A DNA stretch of 64,000 nucleotides from Pseudomonadota bacterium. Its GTDB lineage: Bacteria > Pseudomonadota > Alphaproteobacteria > Rhizobiales > Hyphomicrobiaceae. The notes beneath the pieces were generated by a model that ran no database searches, was not told the origin of the DNA, and saw nothing but the letters and a program-made list of their open reading frames with translations. The position numbers and the translations under genes were made by a program. Positions 24,534 to 33,128 of the stretch are shown one piece after another. Every line of letters starts with the position of its first letter. The first letter of the stretch is position 1. The stretch lies in the NCBI GenBank assembly GCA_023405815.1, contig JAEXXM010000034.1, forward strand, positions 1 to 64,000, read 5' to 3'.

Positions 24534-25274
24534 ATGGCATCGCCGTCGTGTGATCGAAGCTCCACACGCCAACTTGGTGCGCGTCGCGGCTTTCCGTCGG
24601 CACGGGCGGCAACAGGGCGCGGGGGGCGGGTTCTGGCCGGCGCGCTTGTCGCCTGCCTCGCCGTTCTCGGAACCTCGCCGGCGACACGTGGGGCGGATGA
24701 AAGCGGCGCCCCCACGGCGTCGTCGGGGGCTGGTTCCGAGCCAGGTCACGCGCCGCACCCCGATGTACCGAAGCTCCCCGACAGCGCAGCGTCGCAGCCG
24801 GCGCCCGAGCCCCAGGGCTACCGGATGGAGGACTTCCGCTCGCCGGTGCCGGCAACGCTCAAAGGTGCTCGCGTCTTAACCAACGACGAGGCTGCGGACC
24901 TGTGGAACAAGAACGGCGGCACGTTCATCGACGTCTATCCGCAGGCGCCGAAGCCGCCCAATTTGCCGGCGGGCACGTTCTGGCGGGATCCGGTGCACCG
25001 TAGCATCGAAGGTGCGCACTGGCTGCCGAATGTCGGCTACGGCGCGCTTTCGCCGGAAATGGAGACGTACTTTCGCGGTGGGCTCGAGGCGCTGTCAAAA
25101 GGCAAGCAGGACGCGCCTCTCGTCTTCTTCTGCCTCAAGGACTGCTGGATGTCGTGGAATGCCGCCAAGCGCGCACTGGAATACGGCTACAGCAACGTCA
25201 TGTGGTTCCGCGACGGCACCGACGGATGGCAGGAACTGGGCTATCCTCTCGTCGAGGTCAAGAAGAGGCCCTGA
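24534..25274 (+). CDS. PQQ-dependent catabolism-associated CxxxCW rhodanese-like protein
   Basis: A 246-residue protein starting three bases after the xoxJ stop. An N-terminal signal or anchor (GRVLAGALVACLAVLGTSPA) and a Pro/Ala-rich linker precede a rhodanese-like domain from about residue 110 (VLTNDEAADLWNKNGGTFIDVYPQ). Its active loop reads VFFCLKDCWMSWNAAKRAL, so the motif is C-x3-C-W. Proteins with this motif accompany PQQ-dependent dehydrogenases and are suspected to act in disulfide or sulfur chemistry. It is the last gene of the xox operon and faces the ABC cluster, with only nine bases between stops. Confidence 0.85.
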   Translation: MASPSCDRSSTRQLGARRGFPSARAATGRGGRVLAGALVACLAVLGTSPATRGADESGAPTASSGAGSEPGHAPHPDVPKLPDSAASQPAPEPQGYRMEDFRSPVPATLKGARVLTNDEAADLWNKNGGTFIDVYPQAPKPPNLPAGTFWRDPVHRSIEGAHWLPNVGYGALSPEMETYFRGGLEALSKGKQDAPLVFFCLKDCWMSWNAAKRALEYGYSNVMWFRDGTDGWQELGYPLVEVKKRP

Positions 25275-25283
25275 GAGGCCGAA

Positions 25284-26201
25284 CTAGCTCTTCATGTGTG
25301 AGCGGATCAGCCGCGAGATCTCGTAGGCGCGCTGCTCGATGAGCACCGGGATCTCACACGCCATCGTCAAGTTCTGCTGCCGCTCCTGGAAGATGCGGGC
25401 GTTCCAGTTGTACTCCTGCTGCTCGGGCGAGAGCTTCGTCTCGGTCGGCAGCAGCTCGTCAGTGGCGGCCATGCCTTTCTCGGCGAGCTTCTGCCCTTCG
25501 CGCTCGAGCTCGGCGGCGCGCCCCTTCTGACGCTTCTGGAATTCCTCCACCCGGCTCATCACAAACTGGCGGTCGGTGTTGATCTCGTTGAGGAAGGCGG
25601 CGAAGAGCTGCGTCAGCTTCTTGTCGCGCTCGGCCTCCGGGATGGAGGCTGCATACTCCTTGATTGCCTTGTCTGCGTCGTCGACGGAGACGCGGCGGCT
25701 CTCGAGTATCTCAGTCAGATTGCGGATGGCGGGATCGAAATCCTTGATGTCGTCGATCGGCGGGCCGTCCCAGATCTGGCCGGCGGAGATCGTCGGCACC
25801 TTGCGCTGAATGCAGGGCCAGTCGGGGCTGCTCAAGATTGCAGAAGGGGAAAAGTCGACGGCGGCGTTGGTGTCGGGTGTCACGGGCGAGGGGGCGAAGG
25901 CCGGATGCTCGGCGGCGCCGATCGGTGGGCCTGCCTCGGCGCCGCCCGGGCGTGCGCCGGGGACGACGCCTGGCGCAATACCGGGCTGGGGCTCGATGCC
26001 GCCGGCACGGGCGCCGGGCACGACGCCGGGGGCGATGCCGGGCGCGAGCTCGGGTGCGGCCTCGACCTTGGCGGGGGCATCCTGTGCCTTGAGGGCCGGC
26101 GGTGACATCAGCAGCGTGAGGGCTGCAGCCAATGCTGCGGCGGAGACAGCGCTCGCGCGCAGGGAAGCGGGGGTCATGTTCTTTTTGATCTTCATCTGCA
26201 T
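25284..26201 (-). CDS. exported helical protein with Pro/Gly repeats, last gene of the ABC cluster
   Basis: A 305-residue protein begun at ATG 26201 (GTG 26204 is next to it) behind AGGAGCG. A signal peptide ends LKAQDA. Residues 50-85 hold two near-identical copies of PGIAPGVVPGAR, then a linker. The C-terminal two thirds are long helices with coiled-coil character (EEFQKRQKGRAAELEREGQKL) around a conserved Cys in DWPCIQRKVP and another in TMACEIPVL. Position directly after the ABC permease resembles LutG, the exported protein at the end of the lut transporter genes. No domain known to me. Confidence 0.7.
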   Translation of the reverse strand: MQMKIKKNMTPASLRASAVSAAALAAALTLLMSPPALKAQDAPAKVEAAPELAPGIAPGVVPGARAGGIEPQPGIAPGVVPGARPGGAEAGPPIGAAEHPAFAPSPVTPDTNAAVDFSPSAILSSPDWPCIQRKVPTISAGQIWDGPPIDDIKDFDPAIRNLTEILESRRVSVDDADKAIKEYAASIPEAERDKKLTQLFAAFLNEINTDRQFVMSRVEEFQKRQKGRAAELEREGQKLAEKGMAATDELLPTETKLSPEQQEYNWNARIFQERQQNLTMACEIPVLIEQRAYEISRLIRSHMKS

Positions 26202-26204
26202 CAC

Positions 26205-27284
26205 TTACGCTCCTGATCCAGGACCGCCGCGGCGCGCGATCAGGCCTTTCGATGGGTTATAGGCGAAGATTGCGGCACCGAGGAACACGGCGGTGCAAGC
26301 GAGAACGATGCCGAGCGAAGGCCAATCCACCTGTCCGTAGAGGGCGAAGCGGATCAGCTCGACGGCATGCGTGAAGGGGTTGAAGAGGCACAGCTCATAT
26401 AGGAGCACACTCGACTCTTTCACACGCCACAGCGGGTAGAGCGCCGAGGACGCGAAGAACATCGGGAAGATCACGAAGTTCATGACGCCGGCGAAGTTCT
26501 CGAGCTGCTTGATCACGGACGACATGAAAAGCGCCAGCGAGCCGAGCATCAGCCCCGACACGACGAGTGCGGGAGCCACGGTGATGAAATTCATCGACGG
26601 CGCGGTGAGCTTCCAGAGGTAGATCACGGCGACGATGACGCCGATCTCGACGACCGTCGCCAAGAGCAGCGCGTTCTGCATGAACCGCTCGGAGAACTTG
26701 CCGGTGGCGGAGTTGAAGATGTTGAAGGCGAAGAGCGCCGCGGGTGCCGCCAGCAGCAGGGGATAGCCCCATCCCGTCAGCTCGGCCTCCCAGAAATAGA
26801 AGATTGCGAGGAAGACGTAGGCCTGGATGGCTGCAACCGCTACACCGCCAATGAGCTTGGAGACGAGGAGGAACGAGCGCGGGAAGGGGCTGACGAGCAG
26901 CGTGCGCATGGCGCCTGTCTCGCGGTCGTAGACCATCGACAGCGACGACTGCATGGCATTGAACAGCAGGATCATGCCCAAGAGTCCCGGCACGACGTAA
27001 ACCTCGTAGAGCACGTAGGTCTCGTAGGGGGGGATGATGGATACGCCGAGCGTCTGCCGGAAGCCGGCGGCGAAAATGAACAGCCAGATCAGCGGGCGGA
27101 CGAGAGCCGACATGAAGCGCTCGCGCTGGTGCAGGTAGCGCAGCACCTCGCGCCAGACGATGCCCTTCAGGCACGTGATATAGGCGCGGAAGCCGAGGCG
27201 CGGCGGCTGGCTGCCCCAGGCGTGCTCGCTGATCGCCGTCGAGGGGTCGACGCTCTGGCCGATGGTTGGGCTCAATGAGGTCAT
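26205..27284 (-). CDS. ABC-2 type permease, PQQ-dependent alcohol dehydrogenase system
   Basis: A 359-residue membrane protein with six main hydrophobic segments and the ABC-2 (exporter-type) pattern: the N-terminal cytoplasmic VWREVLRYLHQRERFMSALVRPLIWLF entry and the loop MVYDRETGAMRTLLVSPFPRSFLLVSKL, which contacts the ATPase. ABC-2 permeases normally export, yet the cluster holds a substrate-binding protein. Its ATG overlaps the ATPase stop by four bases. It resembles PedC and LutF; lanthanide or quinoprotein maturation substrates are possible. Confidence 0.88.
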   Translation of the reverse strand: MTSLSPTIGQSVDPSTAISEHAWGSQPPRLGFRAYITCLKGIVWREVLRYLHQRERFMSALVRPLIWLFIFAAGFRQTLGVSIIPPYETYVLYEVYVVPGLLGMILLFNAMQSSLSMVYDRETGAMRTLLVSPFPRSFLLVSKLIGGVAVAAIQAYVFLAIFYFWEAELTGWGYPLLLAAPAALFAFNIFNSATGKFSERFMQNALLLATVVEIGVIVAVIYLWKLTAPSMNFITVAPALVVSGLMLGSLALFMSSVIKQLENFAGVMNFVIFPMFFASSALYPLWRVKESSVLLYELCLFNPFTHAVELIRFALYGQVDWPSLGIVLACTAVFLGAAIFAYNPSKGLIARRGGPGSGA

Positions 27285-28066
27285 GCGGCGGCGAGCTCCT
27301 CGCTGCCCGTGCCCGTCAACTTGCGGAACGCTTCGCTCACGGACTGGGTTGCGGTCTTGGTCAGCAGCTCCGGCACCGATCCGGTGAAGAGGACCTTGCC
27401 CTTGTGCAGTAGCACCACGAGATCGGTCGGGCGCACCTCGTCGAAGAGGTGAGTCGCCCAGAGGACGCTAAGGCCCTCCTTCTCGACGAGCTGGCGTACG
27501 ATGTTGACGACACTCTCGCGTGAGCCGATGTCGAGACCGACGGTCGGCTCGTCGAGCAGCAGCAGCAAGGGCTGATGCAGCAGCGAGCGGGCGATCTCGA
27601 CGCGCCGCGCCTGACCGCCGGAGAGATTTCGGACCTTTTCGCGCGCGCGGTCGGCGAGGCCGACGATTTGCAGCGCGCGCGCGGTGCGCTTGCGCGCCTC
27701 GGTGCCGCGAATGCCGTGCAGTGCGCAGTGGTAGAGAAGGTTCTGCTTCAGAGTGAGGTCGAGGTCGAGCGTGCGGCTCTGGAATACGACGCCGAGGCGC
27801 TGCAGCGCCGCCATGGCTCGGCGGCGGATATCGTGGCCGAAGATGCGGATCTCGCCGGTGACGTTGTCGTAGAGGCGGGTGATGAGCGCGAACAGCGTCG
27901 ACTTGCCGGCACCGTTGAGGCCGAGCAGGACGACGAAGCGGCCGCGTGGAATCTCCAGCGACACGTCCTTGAGCGCCTGATTGTCACCAAAACTGTGACT
28001 GACGTTCTTGACGACGAGTGCGGGGGAGCCGGCATCGGGCGGATTTGTTTCTGCTGCCATGACCAT
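27281..28066 (-). CDS. ABC transporter ATPase, PQQ-dependent alcohol dehydrogenase system
   Basis: A 261-residue ABC ATPase with Walker A GLNGAGKST, Q-loop VFQSRTLD, signature LSGGQARRVEIARSL, Walker B LLLLDEPTVGLD and the H-loop in ATHLFDEV. Possible start codons lie at 28066 and 28060. It belongs to the exporter-type ABCA/ABC-2 partners and couples with the permease that overlaps it. In Methylorubrum the comparable pair LutE/LutF takes part in lanthanide import. The N-terminus is preceded by 166 bases without a gene. Confidence 0.92.
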   Translation of the reverse strand: MVMAAETNPPDAGSPALVVKNVSHSFGDNQALKDVSLEIPRGRFVVLLGLNGAGKSTLFALITRLYDNVTGEIRIFGHDIRRRAMAALQRLGVVFQSRTLDLDLTLKQNLLYHCALHGIRGTEARKRTARALQIVGLADRAREKVRNLSGGQARRVEIARSLLHQPLLLLLDEPTVGLDIGSRESVVNIVRQLVEKEGLSVLWATHLFDEVRPTDLVVLLHKGKVLFTGSVPELLTKTATQSVSEAFRKLTGTGSEELAAA

Positions 28067-28232
28067 GTGACGATTGCACCGCTAGTCTCTTATTTCAAGT
28101 CGTTGGAAACATTGACTGTTTCTCTTCCGACTTGGCCACGCGGAGAGCGAGCGGCCATGCGTCTTTCTCGTTTTCGTATCCTGCAGTCCTTTGTTCCGCG
28201 AAGCCGCCGAGCCCCGATGGAACGGCGAATAA

Positions 28233-29216
28233 TCAGAATGGAGCGACGACCACGCCCCAGGGGTAGCGTCCCGTGCGGATCGACTTGATGACCTTGAGGG
28301 CGTCAACGTCTATCACCGAAACGTCGTTCGAGGCACCGTTGGTGGTGAGAAGCTTCTTGCCATCCGGCGTCAAGGCGAGCTGCCACACGCGCTGTCCGAC
28401 AAGGAGGTACTTCTTGACCTCGAAGGTCGCGGTGTCGATGACCGCGACGCGGTTTGCCGGTCCGAGGGCGACGAATGCCGTCTTTCCGTCGGGCGTGATG
28501 CGCACGCCGACCGGCTGGATTGCCTCCTTGGTGACGCCAGGAATCTCGAAGCGAATCTTTGAGATGATCTTGCGGTCGGCCGGGTTGATCACCGTCACGG
28601 TGCCGCCGATCTCCGAGCTCACCCAGAGCTGCGTTCCGGCGGGATTGAAGATGGCGACGCGCGGCCGGCTGTCGACGAGCACGTTGTCGAATGTCTTGTG
28701 CGTCGCCGTGTCGATGAAATGAGCCATGTTCGTCGTCTCGGAGGTGTTGACCAACACCTTGCCGTCCGGGCTCATGCCCATGCCTTCTGGCTCGACGCCG
28801 ACAGGGATGTCGCCGAGGATCTTGCTGCTCTGGATGTCGACGACGGTGACGAGGTTGTCGTCCTCGTTGGCGACGTAGAGCGGATTGCCCGACGGGTGCA
28901 GGATGAGCAGCTCCGGGTCGGGGCCGGACGGCAGCGTCTTGATCAGCTCGTATGTCTTTGTGTCGTAGACCTGCATGATGTTGTCGTCGCTGGTGCAGAC
29001 GATGAGCCACTTCCCATCGTTGGACAGAATGATGCCGCGCGGGCGCTGCCCGACGGGGAAAGTCTTGATGACCTCGAGCTTCTCGGTGTCGATCACCGTG
29101 ACGGAATTGTCCTTCTCGTTGGTGACAAAGGCCGTGTAGGCCATGGCCGCGGGCACTGGCAGGCTGAGTACGGCGAGGCTGCCGAGCAGCGCGGCGATGC
29201 CGACCTTGAAGCGCAT
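28233..29216 (-). CDS. PQQ-dependent catabolism-associated YVTN beta-propeller protein
   Basis: A 327-residue exported protein begun at ATG 29216 with AGGAGGAAG upstream. The signal peptide ends AAMAYTAF. Seven YVTN repeats follow: AFVTNEKDNSVTVIDT, VGQRPRGIILSNDGK, LYVANEDDNLVTVVDI and so on, ending WGVVVAPF. The family is the one named for its association with PQQ catabolism. It lies between the substrate-binding protein and the ATPase of the ABC cluster and was probably recruited to it. The acidic loops could bind metal, which is inference. Confidence 0.9.
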   Translation of the reverse strand: MRFKVGIAALLGSLAVLSLPVPAAMAYTAFVTNEKDNSVTVIDTEKLEVIKTFPVGQRPRGIILSNDGKWLIVCTSDDNIMQVYDTKTYELIKTLPSGPDPELLILHPSGNPLYVANEDDNLVTVVDIQSSKILGDIPVGVEPEGMGMSPDGKVLVNTSETTNMAHFIDTATHKTFDNVLVDSRPRVAIFNPAGTQLWVSSEIGGTVTVINPADRKIISKIRFEIPGVTKEAIQPVGVRITPDGKTAFVALGPANRVAVIDTATFEVKKYLLVGQRVWQLALTPDGKKLLTTNGASNDVSVIDVDALKVIKSIRTGRYPWGVVVAPF

Positions 29217-29269
29217 TCGGATACTTCCTCCTGAAGATTTTCTTTTGGCCGGCTGCAAGGGTGCAGGGC

Positions 29270-30583
29270 TCATTGCGTATAGGCTTGGCATTTGGTTTCC
29301 GGCTTGTCGATGCCGAGCGTGTCGAGCTCGCTCACCTGGTGCAGGAAGCCCTGCTGAGGTGACACCGTCACCAGCATCTTCGGCGTCGTGACAAGGATCG
29401 GCTCGCGGATCTGTCCGTTCCAGTTGCGGATGGACAGTCCGACGCCCTTGAAGCCGGCGACATCGAATTTCGGGCTCTTGATGTAAGAGATAAGCTCTTT
29501 GTAGTCGGCCGACTTGGTGCGAGAGGCCGCCTCGCCGACTACGCGCACCCCCAACCAGGCATTGTAGTCGATCGGGAGCATGGGGCGGTCGGCCAAGCGC
29601 TTGAAGCGGTTCTGAAACTGCGTGCCGCCCCAGAGCTCGATGGCGGGATGCCAGCTTTCCGCGACGAGCCCGGCGGTGCCGGCAACAGGGCGCGCATCCC
29701 AGGTGCGGTAGGGCAGATAATCGCCGAACAGGCTGCCTTCGTCGGCGACGACCAGGACATCGTAATCGGGAGCGTTTTGAGTGAAGGTCGGGATCTGCTG
29801 CTGTACCTGCTCGAATCCGCCGTCGGAGCGGCGGCTGCCGGAATCATAGGTGAACGTGCGTTCCTCGACGATCTTGGCGCCGAAGCGCTTGGCTGCGCGG
29901 CGCAACGCAGCGGCGTAGAGCTGGTCCTTCTCCCCCGGCCCCAGGACCAGCAGCCACCGGTTCCACTTCTTCCAGACGAGATACTGGGCGAGGGCGTCGG
30001 CCAGCATCGTGCGCGTCGGCGCAGTGTGCAGCACCTGCGGGCGGCAGCTCTCCTCGCGCAGGCTGTCGTCGGGTGCAGCGTAGTTGATGATCAGCGCTTC
30101 CTTGCCTTTGAGCGCATCGGCGAGCTTGAGCAGCGTACCGGGCGTCGCGTCGATCAAGACGAAATGGGCGCCGGCATCGACCTTTTGGACGACGTCCTGG
30201 ATCAGCTTTGCGGGATCGGATGCCTCGACCGGCTCGAGCTTGAACTCCTGGTTCATGAAGCGGCCGGTGGTGTTGTTGTCAGTGATCGCCAGCTTGGCGC
30301 CGGCAAGGCCGAGATCCTTTGGTGGCAGGTCGAGCAGGGAGAGCGGCAGCGGATCATCGCGCAGCTCGCGGGCGAGCACGATCGGGATCACCGCAACCTT
30401 GGCGTCAGTGGGCCCAGCGGCCGGTGCCGCGGCGGCCGGCGGGGGTGATGCGGGCTGATCTTGGGCAACAGCCGACAGCCCGCTCGATGCAAGTAGTCCC
30501 GCCAGGGAGGCGAGCATTGCGCCATGGCGAATGATCGAGATGGGTGCGCTGCCGCGCGAGCGCTCGGCTTTGCCTGTCGCCAT
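29270..30583 (-). CDS. ABC substrate-binding protein, PQQ-dependent alcohol dehydrogenase system
   Basis: A 437-residue periplasmic protein of the leucine-binding/branched-chain type fold, begun at ATG 30583 behind AGGAGGAAAAGG (an ATG at 30652 lacks such a site). A signal peptide (about residues 20-45) is followed by a Pro/Ala linker, then KVAVIPIVLARELRDDPLPLSLLDLPPKDLGLAG and INYAAPDDSLREESCRPQVLHTAPTR. It is the first gene of the minus-strand ABC cluster and resembles LutA of the lanthanide transport locus. Ligand unknown; a lanthanide complex or lanthanophore is possible. Confidence 0.88.
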   Translation of the reverse strand: MATGKAERSRGSAPISIIRHGAMLASLAGLLASSGLSAVAQDQPASPPPAAAAPAAGPTDAKVAVIPIVLARELRDDPLPLSLLDLPPKDLGLAGAKLAITDNNTTGRFMNQEFKLEPVEASDPAKLIQDVVQKVDAGAHFVLIDATPGTLLKLADALKGKEALIINYAAPDDSLREESCRPQVLHTAPTRTMLADALAQYLVWKKWNRWLLVLGPGEKDQLYAAALRRAAKRFGAKIVEERTFTYDSGSRRSDGGFEQVQQQIPTFTQNAPDYDVLVVADEGSLFGDYLPYRTWDARPVAGTAGLVAESWHPAIELWGGTQFQNRFKRLADRPMLPIDYNAWLGVRVVGEAASRTKSADYKELISYIKSPKFDVAGFKGVGLSIRNWNGQIREPILVTTPKMLVTVSPQQGFLHQVSELDTLGIDKPETKCQAYTQ

Positions 30584-30854
30584 CAAGCCTTTTCCTCCTT
30601 TACTGCCCGTCTCGCTTTGCTGCGAGAGCTTGTTGTCGGTATCGGGCGTCACTTCTGTTACTATGTTGCAGTAAAAGGGTACTGGGTGCCACCCTTGTCA
30701 AGGTCTCCCGATTTCACTCGCGTACTTGTGACCTTTCCAATGCCAGCACGTGGCAACAACCCCCTTGCAATTGCCCCCCTGTTCGGCACACCTAACCCCT
30801 AACACTATAACAGTCTAAGCAGCCGTCGGCGCGGCTTAGAGCAGGGGAAATGCC

Positions 30855-31379
30855 TTGATTGCTAAACGTATTGTCTTCTTTGCGCTCGCCTGGATGCTGC
30901 TACCAGTAGTTGCCTCGGCGGCGCAAAAGGCAGTCATTTTTCCTTTCGATCTCATCGATCAGCAGCAGCAATTCGAGATCGGCGTGATGCCCAAGGGGCT
31001 CGATCCCGAAGACAAGCGGCGGCTCGAGATCATCACCGCGGAACTCGTCCGCCTAATCAAGGGTGGCAGCCAATACGAGGTCGTGGACACGGCCCCGATC
31101 GCCAAGGACATCGAAGACAAATCTCCGATGTACAAGTGTAATGGCTGCGAGGATGACCTAGCGAAGAAGGTCGGAGCGGAGATTGCCTTCATCGGAACCG
31201 TACGCAAGGCCTCGGACGTTTTGTTCACGGTCAGCATCTACATCCGTGACGTCGCCAAACAGAAGGTGATTCACCAGGGTTCGAGCGAGATCTACGGGAA
31301 CACCGACAAGATGTGGCTGCGAGCAGTGAACTACATCGTCGACAGACGGTTGTTCGCCCAGAAGGGAACGGCGCAATGA
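30855..31379 (+). CDS. DUF2380/DUF3280-like exported protein
   Basis: A 174-residue protein with TTG start at 30855 behind GCAGGGGAAAT. The signal peptide ends VVASAAQ. The mature domain AVIFPFDLIDQ...RLEIITAELVRLIKGGSQYEVVDT and GAEIAFIGTVRKASDVLFTVSIYIRD matches the DUF2380 (DUF3280) pattern, a TolB-N-like alpha/beta domain. A CNGC motif lies in the middle (YKCNGCEDDL). The stop overlaps the next gene (ATGA), so it is the first gene of the NitT-type ABC operon. Role unknown. Confidence 0.75.
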   Translation: MIAKRIVFFALAWMLLPVVASAAQKAVIFPFDLIDQQQQFEIGVMPKGLDPEDKRRLEIITAELVRLIKGGSQYEVVDTAPIAKDIEDKSPMYKCNGCEDDLAKKVGAEIAFIGTVRKASDVLFTVSIYIRDVAKQKVIHQGSSEIYGNTDKMWLRAVNYIVDRRLFAQKGTAQ

Positions 31380-32365
31380 TCGATCGGCGCCAATTGCTGA
31401 TTGCGGGCGGGTCTGCCGCATTGGCAGGCCTCGCGATGCCGCTGTCGCGTGCGAGCGCGGCAGGCTCGCTGCGCGTCGCCTCGCTGAAGTTCGGCTCGTT
31501 CAGCTGGCTATTGGAGACCATCCGCGCCGAGGGGCTCGCCGACAAGCTCGGCTTGCAGATCATCATTGTCGATGTCGCGACCAATCAGGCGGGGCCGGTC
31601 GCGCTGCTTTCGGGCGAGGCCGAGGTGATCGTGAGCGACTGGCCGTGGGCGCTGCGCCAGCGGGCCATGGGCGAGCATGTAAAATTCGCGCCTTACTCCT
31701 CGGCGCTTGGGGCGGTGATGGTCGCGCCCGATTCACCGATCCAAAAGCTTGGCGACTTGAGGGACAAGAAGCTCGGGGTCGCCGGCGGCGCTATCGACAA
31801 GAGCTGGCTGTTGCTGCGCGCGTACTCAAAGAAAGAACTCGGCACTGATATCGCCACGCTCGTGCGTCCATCTTACGGTGCGGCGCCGCTGCTGACCGAG
31901 GAGACACGCTCGGGACGGCTCGATGCCGTGTTGAACTTCTGGACGTATGCTGCGCGGCTGCAGGGCGACAACTATCGCACCGTCATCGAGATGGAGGACG
32001 TTCTGAAGGCGCTGGGCATCGATCCGGTGCCCTCGCTCGTCGGCTTCATCTGGCGCGAGGAGACGGAAGGCAAGAAGAGCGCGGAAATCGCTGCGTTCCT
32101 TTCCGTGGTCGAGCAGGGCAATGCGATTCTCGCCAAATCGGATGAAGCGTGGGAGCGTATCCGCCACCTCGTGCGGCCCGAGAGCGATGCCGAGTTCGCA
32201 GCCATCAAAGCCTACTATCGCGCTGGAATTCCAAGGCCGTGGACCGGTGCCGAGACGCGCTCGGCTGAGAAGCTGACGCACATTCTCGTCGATATCGGCG
32301 GCCCGCAGATCCTCGGCAGTGACACCCAATTCGATCCCAAGCTGTTCCATGCGGCAGGCACCTAA
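31376..32365 (+). CDS. NitT/TauT-type ABC substrate-binding protein
   Basis: A 329-residue periplasmic protein starting at ATG 31376, with an Arg-Arg signal (DRRQLLIAGGSAALAGLA) possibly of twin-arginine type. The mature protein has the NMT1/SsuA-like fold: LRVASLKFGSFSWLLETIRAEGLADKL, VATNQAGPVALLSGEAEVIVSDWPW and KKLGVAGGAIDKSW. Members bind sulfonates, nitrate, thiamin precursors or other small anions. The binding-site residues I can see do not identify the ligand. It is co-transcribed with DUF2380, permease and ATPase genes. Confidence 0.85.
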   Translation: MIDRRQLLIAGGSAALAGLAMPLSRASAAGSLRVASLKFGSFSWLLETIRAEGLADKLGLQIIIVDVATNQAGPVALLSGEAEVIVSDWPWALRQRAMGEHVKFAPYSSALGAVMVAPDSPIQKLGDLRDKKLGVAGGAIDKSWLLLRAYSKKELGTDIATLVRPSYGAAPLLTEETRSGRLDAVLNFWTYAARLQGDNYRTVIEMEDVLKALGIDPVPSLVGFIWREETEGKKSAEIAAFLSVVEQGNAILAKSDEAWERIRHLVRPESDAEFAAIKAYYRAGIPRPWTGAETRSAEKLTHILVDIGGPQILGSDTQFDPKLFHAAGT

Positions 32366-33128
32366 CGCTCAGGCACACGGCTTCAAGGTCGGGCGCCTTG
32401 GCTGGACGTTGATCTCGCTGCTCGCGCTCGTCGCGGTGTGGGAGCTCGCCGCGGTCATCGCCCAAAGTCGCTATTTGCCGGGACCGATGACGGTCGTCGA
32501 GGTGATGATCCGCGAGGCGAGGGCGGGCGAGCTGTGGGGCAATATCGGGGCGACGCTCACGCGCGTCGCGTTCAGTTTCGTCGTCGCCATGTTCATCGGC
32601 TCTGCGATCGGCCTGGCGCTCGGCCGCTATCCGATGGCTGACCGGTTTTTCGACGCCTGGCTCATCTTCTTCCTCAACCTGCCGGCGTTGGTCATCATCG
32701 TTCTCTGCTACATCTGGTTCGGACTGACGGAGGTCGCGGCCATCACGGCCGTCGCGATCAACAAGATCCCCAACGTCGCCGTCACCATGCGAGAGGGTGC
32801 GCGGAGCCTCTCGAAGGACCTCAACGAAATGGCGCACATCTATCGCTTCGGCTGGTGGAAGACGCTGCGCCACGTGACGCTGCCGCAGCTTGTGCCGTTC
32901 TTCGCCGCGGCCGCTCGCTCGGGGCTGGCGCTGGTGTGGAAGATCGTCCTGGTTGTCGAGGCGTTCGGGCGATCCGATGGTGTCGGACATCAGCTCAACA
33001 TCGCGTTCCAGCTGTTCGACGTGCCGATGATCTTGTCGTATGCGCTCGCCTTCATCGTGGTCGTGCAGATCATCGAGATGACCATCCTGCAGCCTCTCAT
33101 CGCGAGGGCGAATAAATGGCGCCGGTGA
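32349..33128 (+). CDS. NitT/TauT-type ABC permease
   Basis: A 259-residue membrane protein with six hydrophobic segments and the binding-protein-dependent transport loop EMAHIYRFGWWKTLRHVTLPQLVPFF (EAA motif, here ending in LPQLVPF). The ATG at 32349 lies 17 bases inside the preceding gene. Family closest to SsuC/TauC. Substrate unknown. Confidence 0.88.
   Translation: MRQAPNAQAHGFKVGRLGWTLISLLALVAVWELAAVIAQSRYLPGPMTVVEVMIREARAGELWGNIGATLTRVAFSFVVAMFIGSAIGLALGRYPMADRFFDAWLIFFLNLPALVIIVLCYIWFGLTEVAAITAVAINKIPNVAVTMREGARSLSKDLNEMAHIYRFGWWKTLRHVTLPQLVPFFAAAARSGLALVWKIVLVVEAFGRSDGVGHQLNIAFQLFDVPMILSYALAFIVVVQIIEMTILQPLIARANKWRR

Noticed and set aside
23094..25274. Possible lanmodulin or EF-hand lanthanide binder near xoxFGJ
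   Set aside because: I looked for DxDxDG-like EF-hand loops in the proteins of the region and saw none convincing.
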